The position numbers and the translations under genes are program-made. Under the pieces are notes generated by a model. It ran no database searches. It was not told the origin of the DNA and was given only the letters and a program-made list of their open reading frames with translations. A stretch of 64,000 bases of DNA from Mytilus galloprovincialis (lineage: Eukaryota > Mollusca > Bivalvia > Mytilida > Mytilidae): positions 114,384,517 through 114,448,516 of the forward strand of contig NC_134839.1 in the NCBI RefSeq assembly GCF_965363235.1, given 5' to 3'. Shown here piece after piece: positions 25,126-37,100 of this stretch. Position 1 is the first letter of the stretch; each line of letters starts with the position of its first letter.

Positions 25126-28100
25126 TACGGATTGTACTGCGTTATTCAATTCACCAGTCAGATGAACATGGTACATTATCCATAATTCTTCGAGCTTTTC
25201 ATCATGTATATTATAATTATTATGATTAAATAACCAGTAAATTTAATATTTTTGTACATAAAATTTTGCAGCTAAAACGCTGAAAACCGTTTTCCGTCGA
25301 GGGCTTCGACCCCTGAACCCCTTCAAGGGCTCTGTCCTGGACCTGGTGGTGGCCTTAATCGGCCCCCAGACCCCCTGCCGATTGGTGCCTACAGTTGACT
25401 GAATACCTAGCTACGCCCCTGACTATGATAAATCGTTGTCCTTTTCAGACCACTGAATATTATGTTTGTAAACTTTATTCAATTTCTATTTCAGATTTAA
25501 TCATCATTTACAACTAACGTAGCACTTATTAAACAAAAATTCAATTCAAGTTTTAAATGTAATTCATCAGGTTTTAAGAGACTGCTCATGGAACCCAAAT
25601 ATATGTGTTTACAGACAAAATTGATGTGTTTACAGGCAGACTTCTCGCTTACTTGTCATCGTAGAACATGAGTCGAGGTGGTGGACATGTTCCTGTGTAG
25701 GACAATAAATTATACACATCTTCTGTGAACAATAACATATCATATTTTCTGGCAAGGTGTACTAGTCTACGACATCTTTCTGAAAAATATCATAAATAGT
25801 AATTCTTATTATTTCCCTTCTTTTTTCCAGATCCCAATTTGTTACCTCCACCACCCACAATCCAACACTCAACTTTCTTTATCCCTATATCTCTCAGCCC
25901 GACTTCTCCACTTTGGTAACCCCTGTATTCCAAAAGGCGTGACACCCCCCTCGAATGTATAGACATTACACCTATGCCCAACACTTGACAGTACGAGTTT
26001 TTAAGGTTAAAATTGAGAAAGGAAATGGGGAATGTGTCAAAGCGACAACAACCCGACCATAGAGCAACAAACAGCCATTAACACACTGATCTAACTCACA
26101 TGCCCTCGTTTACTTGGGTGTCTTCTAGTCTTTCTGGACTGTATTATAAATTATAACAGGTATATATCAGAAGTTGTTTATAGGTAGTGTACAATTTGAA
26201 CTAAATTACAAAATCTTTACAGTAGTTGTTTTTTTTTTTATTGGTTTTTTTTTTAATAATTTTTATGTTAAAATCCGCTAAATACGTACCTGTAGACGTT
26301 GTTTTCATGTTAAAATCCGGTAAATACGTACCAGGAGACGTTGTTTTTATGTTAAAATCCGTTAAATACGTACCTGGAGACGTTGTTTTAATGTTAAAAT
26401 CCGCTAAATACGTACCAGGAGACGTTGTTTTTATGTTAAAATCCGCTAAATACTGGAGACGTTGTCCGCTAAATACGTACCTGTAGACGTTGTTTTTATG
26501 TTAAAATCCGCTAAATACTGGAGACGTTGTCCGCTAAATACGTACCAGGATACGTTGTTTTTATGTTAAAATCCGCTAAATACGTACCTGGAGACGTTGA
26601 AATCCCTCGAGGGTTTGAGAAAGTGGTCATCAGATACACCATTCCTTTAAAAGGTGTTTTCGTCTCAGAACCAGCTATAACTTTTTCTTTTATAGCTGTT
26701 TCCAATGCTTCAGGAATAATACCATCACCGTCAGTAGGCACTGAAAATGAAAATGTTTATATCAAGAATAGAAAGTACTTTAATTTGACAGGCTGGTATT
26801 TTTTTATGTTACATTATGATTTTCAATAATTATAACTCATAAAATAAAATGCTTCGCTGAGCGCAGCCTAATACGACCGCAGAGGTCGGACTTGAACAGT
26901 TGGTGCAAGTTTGGATACACATTCAAGCATGATACTGGTTGAATTTGGATTAGGATCAAATTTTTGACATAATATAGGTTTCTGACACAAAATAAATGTG
27001 GTGAAAAATCTTTAAAATTTGATATGGGTAGAAATATTTGTATTCATTTTTTTTTTTTTTGAAGATTTCTTGCTATTGCCCAATACTGTGCTATTAAAGA
27101 TTTCTTGCTTTGATACAATATTGTGCTATTGCACAGTAGTGTAAAATTGAAGATTTCTTGCTATTGCGCAATACTGTGCAATTGAAGATTTCTTGCTAAT
27201 ACGCATTACTGTGCTATAGCGCAATACTATGCAATTGAAAATTTCCTGCTTTTGGTGTGTATCTCCTGTCATATCAGTATTTTTTGCTTTAAAATACTAA
27301 TAAGAAATACAAGAGTGCACACACTGAAATGTCTCGCCTTCTTTACTAATCATTGATACTATGTTGATGCTCCTAAATATAAAGCATTATTACAACAGTT
27401 GTCAACTGTCACATAAACTTAACATTAACCAAGAAAACTAAACATTGACCAATGAACCATGAAAATGAGGTCTACCTATTGCTTATAATTTAAGAAAAAT
27501 AGACCAAAACACAAAAACTCAACACTGAGCAATGAACCGTGAAAATGAGGGCAAGGTCAAATAAAACCTGTGCACTGACATATAGATCATAAAATATTTC
27601 CATACAACAAATATTGTTGACCTATGGCATATAGTATTAGATAAAAAGACCAAAACTCAAAAACTTAACTTTGACCACTGAACCATGAAAATGAGGTCAA
27701 GGTGAGATGACATCTGCTTGCTAGACATTTACACCTTTTAATCATTCCATACAACAAATATAGTAGACCTATTGCATAAAGTATGAGAAAAACAGACCAA
27801 AACACAAAAACTTAACTTTGACCAATGAACCATAAAAATGAGGTCAAGGTCAGATGACACCTGCCAGTTGGACATGTACACCTTACAGTCCTTCATAAAC
27901 CGAATATACTAGACTTATTGCGACATAATATCTGAGATATTGACTTGACATCCAAAACTTAACCTTGTTCACTAATCCATGAAATGATGTCAAGGTCAAC
28001 TGAAAACTGTCTGATGGGCATGAGAACCTTGCAAGGTATGCACATACCAAATATAGTTATCCTATTACTTATAGTAAGAGAGAATTCAACATTACAAAAA

Positions 28101-31100
28101 ATCTGAACTTTTTTTCAAGTGGTCACTGAACCATGAAAATGAGGTCAAGGACATTGGACATGTGACTGACGGAAACTTCGTAACATGAGGCATCTATATA
28201 CAAAGTATGAAGCATCCAGATTCCAGGTCTTCCACCTTCTAAAATATAAAGCTTTTAAGAAATTAGCTAACGCCACCGCCGCCGGATCACTATCCCTTTG
28301 TCGAGCTTTCTACAACAAAAGTTGCAGGCTCGACAATAAATCAATGGAAAAACGGAAAATTTCATAAGAAAAAATATTATAAAAAAAAATACCCCCCCCC
28401 CCCCCCAAAAAAAAACCAACATTCTTTTTAACCGCCCTTTCAGTAATTACCCACAAACTCAATCCCAGCTTTCCCTTTGTGGTATGGTACCTTGCTGTAC
28501 TATTTTTCAGAGAGATCCATACACTTCACCTCAAGTAATTGTCTGGAAACTAGATAGAAAAATGCTTGTTTGTGGTCCCTTTTTTGCCCCCTAACTCCTG
28601 AACATTCGGGACAATTATACCCCAAAAACTCAATCCCAGGTGTCCCTTTTATTTGTGATACCTTGCATAACAATGTTAGAGAGATCCAACATTTAACCAC
28701 AATTTATTGTCTGGATACTAGAAAATTGCTTGTTTTTTTCCCCTTTTTGCCCCATTATTTGTGAACCTGTGGGCCAATTATCCCCAAACTCAATCCCAGC
28801 CTTCCCTTTGTGATGTAAAACCTTGTGGTACAATTTCAGAAAGATCCATACACTAACACACAAGTTATTGTCTGGAAACTAGAAAAATGCTTATTTTGAC
28901 TCCTTGAAGGCCCCTAACTCCTAAACTGTTGGGACCATAACCCAAAAAAATCAATCCCAACCTTCCTTTTGTGGTTTCAAACCTTGTCTTTAAATTTCAA
29001 AGAGATCCATTCACTTGAACTAAAGTTATTGTCCGAAAACCAAATGTCTTCGAACGACACAGACGACGACAACGTGATACCAATATTCGACCACAAAAAA
29101 TTGTTTGCGGCCGTATAAAAACAAAATTGGTGATCAAACTTCCATACCTCTCTTAATGGAAAACAAGCTTATCGAAATCTGCTGGCATAGTTTTTTAATA
29201 CTAGTATATTTACCTGGTATGATATTCATTCCTAGATCTTCCCTTAGTATTTTAATGGCTATAAAATATGTTGGATCTTCAACGAATACTGGAGTACTCC
29301 TATCAAACATTACACTCGCTGTCAGGTGGAGGCCTTGTGTGGCACCAGCAGTGGCCATCAAATTGTCGCTGGAATTAAATAAAGTTCTAATAGAAAAAAA
29401 TATTCTTAAAAGAAACTTTAATCACAAAGTACTTCTGCAAAGTGGGTCCACATGATAGACGGTTGAAAATTTAAGCTGCCACTGGAACATGTAAGGATAC
29501 ATATTTTCCATTGCAACATGCCACCTACTGACCCCTTTTAAAATTACTAGTAGTTGTTGCAAATGTTATAACGTGCAGAGAGGTCCGTTAGGCATCGGAT
29601 GTTACGACTGTTCTGACTGTAAATGGCTGAATAATTATATATTGCTCTGATTCAAATGCATCTCTTTCTTTTTAGTTCTGGTAGATATGATAAGTTTACC
29701 GACAGATGGGAGTGACAATATTGCTATATGCCAGCCAATCCGTTGGTTTAACTATAAAATAATTTCACGCAATGTTTCATTATTTTATTCTTGAGTTAAC
29801 ACCTGCTTGTTTACTTCATATGTGTATTCAAATAATAGAAACATCGTATTTCGTTTTATATTCGTGGCGTTTTTGAAGACTGTAGTGTTTTGATTTTTAT
29901 TCGTGGTGTTTTTAAAGACTGTTGTGTTTTGTTTTTCATTCGTGATGTTTTTGAAGACTGTAGTGTTTTGTTTTTCATACGTGGTGTTTTTGAAGACTGT
30001 TGTGTTTTGTTTTTCATTCGTGATGTTTTTGAAGACTGTAGTGTTTTGTTTTTCATACGTTGTGATTTGAAAACTATTGTTTTGATTTTTATTCGTGGTG
30101 TTTTTAAAGACTGTCGTGTTTTGTTTTTCATTCGTAATGTTTTTGAAGACTATAGTGTTTTGTTTTTCATACGTGGTGTTTTTGAAGACTGTATTGTTTT
30201 CGTTTTTCATTCGTGTTTTTAAGACTGCTGTAGTGTTTTCTTTTTCATTCGTGGTGTTTTGGAAGACTAGTGTTTTGTTTTTCATTCGTGGTGTTTTTGA
30301 AGACTGTATTGTTTTGTTTTTCATTCGTGGTGTTTTTGAAGACTACAGTGTTTTGTTTTTCATAAATGATGTTTTTAGAGACTTGTATACAAAGTGTTTT
30401 GTTTTTCATACGTGATGTTTTTGAAGACAGTAGACTTTTTTTAATCGTGGTGATTTTTGAAGACTAGCGTTTTGTTTTTTCATTCGTGGTGTTTTTGAAG
30501 ACTAGTATTTTGTTTTTCATTCGTGGTGTTTTGGAAGACTGTAGTGTTTGGTTTTTCATTCGTGGTGTTTTTTAAGACTGTAGTGTTTTGTTTTTCATAC
30601 ATGATGTTTTAGAGGCTTGTATACAAAGTGTTTTGTTTTTTTATACGTGATGTTTTTAAAGACAGTTTTTTTTCAATCGTGGTGTTTTTGAAGACTACTG
30701 TTTTGTTTTTCAGTCGTGGTGTTTTTGAAGACTGTTGCATTTTGTTTTTCATTCGTGGTGTTTAGGAAAAGTAATTGTATTTTGTTTTTCATTTTTGGTG
30801 TTTTTGAAGCCTGTAGTGTTTTGTTTTTCAATTCATGGTTTTTGTTAAGACTATAGTTTTCCGTTTATCATTCGTGGTGTTTTTGGAGACTGTAGTATTT
30901 TGTTTTTCATTCGTGTTGTTTTGGAAGACTGTAGTGTTTTGATTTTCATTGGTGGTGTTTTTAAAGACTGTAGTGTTTTGTTTTTCAAACGTGATGTTTT
31001 TAGAGACTTGTATACAAAGTATTTTGTTTTTTATTTGTTGTGTTTTTGGAGACTGTAGTGTTTCGTTTTTCATTCGTTGTGTTTAGGAAAAGTAATTATA

Positions 31101-34100
31101 TTTTGTTTTTCATTTTTGGTGTTTTTGAAGCCTGTAGTGTTTTGTTTTTCAATTCATGGTTTTTGTTAAGACTATAGTTTTCATTTTATCATTCATGGTG
31201 TTTTTGGAGACTATAGTGTTTTGTTTTTCAAACGTGATGTTTTTAGAGACTTGTATACCAAGTGTTTTGTTTTTTATTTGTTGTGTTTTTTTAGACTGTA
31301 GTGTTTCGTTTTTCATTCGTTGTGTTTAGGAAAAGTTATTGTATTTTGTTTTTCATTTTTGGTGTTTTTGAAGCCTGTAGTGTTTTGTTTTTCATTCGTG
31401 GTGTTTTTGAAGACTGTAGTGTTTTGTTTTTCATACGTGGTGATTTGAAAACTATTGGTTTTTTTTTAATTTATTCGTGGTGTTTTTGAAGACTGCAGTG
31501 TTTTGGTTTTCATTCGTGGTGTTTTTGAAGACTGTATTGTTTTCGTTTTTCATTCGTGTTTTTTAAGACTGCTGTATTGTTTTGTTTTTCATTCGTGGTG
31601 TTTTTGAAGACTGTATTGTTTTCGTTTTTCAATTCGTGGTTTTTGTTAAGACTATAGTGTTTCGTTTATCATTCGTGGTGTTTTTGGAGACTGTAGTGTT
31701 TTGTTTTTCATTCGTGGTGTTTTTGAAGACTGTATTGTTTTGTTTTTCATTTGTGGTGTTTTTGAAGACTACAGTGGTTTGTTTTTCATACATGATGTTT
31801 TTAGAGACTTGTATACAAAGTGTTTTGTTTTTCATACGTGATGTTTTTGAAGACAGTAGAATTTTTTAATCGTGGTGTTTTTTGAAGACTAGCGTTTGGT
31901 TTTTTCGTTCGTGGTGTTTTTGAAGACTAAAATTTTGTTTTTCATTCGTGGTGTTTTGGAAGACTGTAGTGTTTTGGTTTTCATTCGTGGTGTTTTTGAA
32001 GACTGTAGTGTTTTGTTTTTCATACATGATGTTTTAGAGACTTGTATACAAAGTGTTTTGTTTTTTTATACGTGATGTTTTAAAAGACAGTTTTTTTTTC
32101 AATCGTGGTGTTTTTGAAGACTACTGTTTTGTTTTTCAGTCGTGGTGTTTTTGAAGACTGTTGCATTTTGTTTTTCATTTGTGGTGTTTAGGAAAAGTTA
32201 TTGTATTTTGTTTTTCATATTTTGGTGTTTTTGAAGCCTGTAGTGTTTTGTTTTTCAATTCATGGTTTTTGTTAAGACTTTAGTTTTCCGTTTATCATTC
32301 GTGGTGTTTTTGGAGACTGTAGTTTTTTGTTTTTCATTCGTGGTGTTTTGGAAGACTGTAGTGTTTTAATTTTCATTTGAGGTGTTTTTGAAGACTGTAT
32401 TGTTTTGTTTTTCAAACGTGATGTTTTAGAGACTTGTATACAAAGTGTTTTGTTTTTCATACGTGATGTGTTTGAAGACAGTAGTTTTTTTTTTCAATCG
32501 TGGTGTTTTTGAAGACTAGTGTTTTGTTTTTCAGTCGTGGTGTTTTTAAAGACTATTTTGTTTTTCATTCGTGGTGTTTTTGAAGACTACAGTGTTTCGT
32601 TTTTCATTTGTTGTGTTTTTGGACTGTAGTGTTTCGTTTTTCATTCGTTGTGTTTAGGAAAAGTTATAGTATTTTGTTTTTCATTTTTGGTGTTTTTGAA
32701 GCCTGTAGTGTTTTGTTTTTCAATTCGTGGTTTTTGTTAAGACTATAGTGTTTCGTTTATCATTCGTAGTGTTTTTGGAGACTGTAGTGTTTTGTTTTTT
32801 CATTCGTGGTGTTTCGGAAGACTGTAGTGTTTTGATTTTCATTCATGGTGTTTTTGAGGACTGTAGTGTTTTGTTTTTCATACGTGATGTTTTTAGAGAC
32901 TTGTATACAAAGTGTTTTGTTTTTCATACGTGATGTTTTTGAAGACAGTAGTTTTTTTTTCATTCGTGGTGTTTTTGAAGGTCTAGTGTTTTGTTTTTCA
33001 TTCATGGTGTTTTTAAAGACCATAGTGTTTCGTTTTCCATTCGTTATGTTTTTGGAGACTGTAGTATTTTGTTTTTTGCCATGATTTTGTCGGTCTCACT
33101 TTGACTTAGGAGTTTGGTTCTCTCTTTTGGTATTTTCAGCATTTTTTTATTGGTTTAAACAGTTTTGATCGATTTTCGTTGGACAACACAAGACTATGGA
33201 CACGCAATTACCTGTCTACGTCATTCCCGTATTCTGATGATAGAAACCTCGCTAACTCGTCCAAAAAATCTGGATCCCCTTTCATGGGACCGTACTGGAA
33301 TATGTATTTCTCATCTTCATTTGTCTACAAATTAAAAACATCCTGATAAATCCAGAAAAACACCCTATGTGATTTACATATGATCTTGCTCCTGAAATGA
33401 TGAACAGCAGCAAGTATCGGTATTGCAATGAATTAAAGTCAAACGAGTTTCTTATAATGTTTAGGAATTATTGAACGGTCATGTATATTTGAATTGTAAG
33501 TCAAGCCTCTTTGAACGATTTTATTTTTCTTAACATACTGGACGTTTAAATTTTGCCTTCTTATTAACTTTTCGTGTTTTATTGTCAAAGTTTATCGACT
33601 GTGACCTTGATAGAGCGATGTGTTAAGTTCCAAGGGAGGAACAGACTATGCAATACCATGACCAAAAACAAATCCATGAAATAACAAACAGGCATTTACT
33701 GAGCCCAAGCAGAGCTTATATTCTCCATCAGGAATCGTTGTCTCCATTCCGACCGAATGGTGTTGCGAAATTTTACACCCAACGTTGGCCAACAGACGCT
33801 TTCAGTAACTTGAGCATTGTTTAATAAGGTAAATTTGCTATTTATTTTTGTGTTTTTTTAACCTTCTATAACAGTTTTCAAAAATTTCACCGAGTACCTT
33901 TGCAAGCATCATACAGTTTTATCTTAGAGATTAAACAATTCGTATATTCATAATTGTTCATTGCGCACGTCTTTCAACATAGCTATTATATTTGAATGCA
34001 CACGGCAACACGTCCACATTATATAGAAACAGATGTTGTTTCCACTGAAAAAAAAGTAAAATCTACGGAAACATTGCATGCGACGTCCACAAAAATGCAA

Positions 34101-37100
34101 CTTTAAAAAATGTGCATCTTTTATAAGTTTTTATAAACTTGTGTCAGTTATACTAAAAATTAATGAAATATTTTGTTCGTTTGATGCTACATCTATTGCC
34201 CACTGATTCTTTCCTCATGCATTTGAATTATTATTTTATGTTTCTTTAATCACTCTGTAATGAATATGTTATGTTGTAATTAATGTTATGCTCTTAATGG
34301 GCTCTTTAATTTGGAAAATAAAAATATTGTATTGTATTGTATTGTATATTATGTCTTACATAGTTTAGGTCAATATTGAATTGTCACAGGTGTGGGTTTT
34401 CTTATAACACCGTGGCCTACTTACTGATCGTCATATTAAGGTGACTGGGGTATCTTGGATTTTGTAGTACTTAGCAGATAATAATTGGTCTAGATCTTTA
34501 ATGAAATGTGCAAATTTTGAGAGAAGTATGTATTTCACGTGTAAGAATTTTTATGTTAATATAGAAAATTACGTGTTTATCATATTCACAGCTGTATATT
34601 TTCAACAAAAAAGCAATATTTTTGTTTGATTCGGTATTTTTTCCAACTTTGCGACATAAGATAAGATAACTCAGATTGAAGTGGAGATAAAGTACTTTTT
34701 TATAATAAAAAGTGTTGTGAATTTACCTATTTTGATATGTACTTAAGAAAACAAGTCTGGTGACGACGTTTATTTTCCTTTTCTTATCTGAAAGCATTTC
34801 ATAAGAGCTTTATTCTCACATTTTTACTTAACAATAACAATTACAATAACAATAACAATATACTTTATTTGGAAACACTCAGACACATATTTACATGTGC
34901 AACAAGTTAAAATTATATGGTGTAGTTTTTTTTTTATCACACATAATTGGATTTTCCATCATGCATAATCTCAGAAAGGCGGGGATACCTTTCACTGTTA
35001 ACCTGTTTTGACCATTTTCAAGGTGTTGTTAACTGTAATTTGAGATAAAATTAAAGTGTTAACCATTTTCAAGGTGTTGTTAACTGTAATTTGAGATAAA
35101 ATTAAAGTGTTAACTGTTTTCAACCCACTGTCTGTTATCTGATCTTAACTGTAATGTAAAAGAATTTTAAGATTCACACTAATCACATTAAATTTACTGT
35201 CCATTTCTTTATTTACGGTGCTTCTTCAAAGGAGTGACATAAACAGCATATATGTAACTAGTCCAAATAATTATGACGTCTTGAAAGGCTATTTTATTTT
35301 TTATTTTGAAAAAAAATATAATAGCCTTTCAAGACGTCATAATTAATAATTATAATTATGACGTCTTGAAAGGCTATTTTATTTTTTATTTTGAAAAAAA
35401 ATATAATAGCCTTTCAAGACGTCATAATTATTTGGATTAATATGTATACGTAAATGTCTATGGAGATCTTTGAGAATAGCAAATCCTTTATGTCACCGGA
35501 TATATTTATCCATTTTGGTTCATTATTATGCATTTCATATTAATTGTGTTTTCCGTGTTATATGTTTTCCATTCATATCATATTCATATTTCATATCATC
35601 ATGTTTCTTGACGATTGACGACAATAGTTTTGCGCTGCATATTTTGAAATAGACTATAGCTTTATACGCTATGCTTTGCTTTACGTACTCAATATTTAAA
35701 TTAGTACAATAGAAAGTTAAAGCGATTCTTATTATTTAAATGATATATATTTATATTTAAATAGCATGAGTTTTGCATGAGCTCAAAGCGCGGCAATACT
35801 AACCATATATATATTAATACAATTTCACTTTTAAAGTTAGTCACTGGTCATTATTACAATCGGGGAGGCGGCAGACTAATGTCTACGCTGCAGGTACTTG
35901 TAAATTTATTTATTCTTTTAGCAATGTTTAAAATGTTTCCATTAAAGTAAAGTTATTTTAGTATTTCATATATAGAATTCAGTATGGCTTGAAAGCCGCA
36001 TTTTGGTATATAAGTTAAGGTCAGAATAAAGCTCCGTTGCATGCAAATATTTCAGTATAGATATTGTTCATATTTATTGGAACATAATTGTAAACTTGGG
36101 TTACAATTTGTATACTTGCAGATTATATAATAAAGTATTTATATATTGGACGACTCATTAAATGCAGAAATGGCCCACACGCATTACAACGACAAGTTTA
36201 TGGGTTTATGGTGATTTATCCCTCATCCCAAGTCGATTTTATATGGTGTTCCATTCTTCCTGCGACATTTTGGAGGTTCCACCGAGATCGTCCAACGTTT
36301 ATTGTTATACAGTCAAATTCGAGAAAATGGTTCCGGAACAATTAGTACCGCTACTTCATGGTGAGACAACAACCACTTGTCAACTTTGATGTCAGCAACT
36401 GCTTTATATATTGTGAATTTACGACTATGAAACCCTGTTGTTTGAAAGGTATATTTGAAATTCATATTTCTTATAGTGCGCATATCTACCGGGAAGCTCA
36501 TACTACATCATGTAAATATGTTTGATGTTATTTATTATTAGTGAAAGTCAATTTACAAATTTCAACTGAAACATGCACGGTCAGCATACCTGTGAAGGTG
36601 AATGTGTATTGCTTTATCACGTGACAACCTAGACATAGAAGGAATTTAATCGATCAACGTTCCGCACGGATGGAGATTTTTACAACTGTTGCCGGTGAAC
36701 TGTAGTAGTATTTATTTGACATTCATTTATGAAAACAAACTGTTATAAATATTTATTGATTTAAAAATTCATTGTGTTTTATTGTTTGAATATATTTTAT
36801 CATCTTTACTGTATTTTACAGATTTGATTATTGTTTGTGCATGAATAGAAGCACGCACCTGATTTAACAAGTTACGCACTAATAGTTACAGCAGCGACGT
36901 AAGAAAGCGACTTGCATTGACACAGATATATGAGTAAGTTCATCATCATTACATCATTTTCATTTCATTCATGTGTATTGTCCTTGTTTTGTTTTGTTTA
37001 TTTTGTGTTGTTTTTGTCGTTGGTTAAAGTTCAAGTGATGGCTGAAGCGGAGTCAAAACAAGGTTTAAAAACTGAACCTAAGATTTCAGAAGAACACGTT

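Larger units (their letters stand above)
23665..25421. mobile_element. hAT-like DNA element with 5-bp target duplication (intron 5)
   Basis: Ends CAGGGGCGTAGCT (23665) and its complement AGCTACGCCCCTG (to 25421), flanked by perfect direct ACTAT (23660-23664 and 25422-25426). The next bases also pair loosely (GTTAGGCAC / GTGCCTACA). CAGGGGC-type ends fit hAT elements with 5-bp duplications. No transposase ORF is readable, so it is non-autonomous or decayed. Two smaller elements (24415-24577 and 24929-25080) are nested inside. Confidence 0.88.

Noticed and set aside
26226-26486. 86-aa ORF with M-L-K-S-A-K-Y-V-P repeats
   Set aside because: Antisense of the donor-site array in aminotransferase intron 4.
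29785-33084. ORFs up to 179 aa rich in K-N-K-T or V-F-L-K-T repeats
   Set aside because: They are products of the 39-bp minisatellite (13-codon period) inside an aminotransferase intron.
36930-37037. N-terminal hydrophobic extension of gag from ATG 36930
   Set aside because: It crosses a GTAAGT donor and a T-rich tract that look like a leader intron; the ATG at 37038 has a better context and begins typical gag composition.
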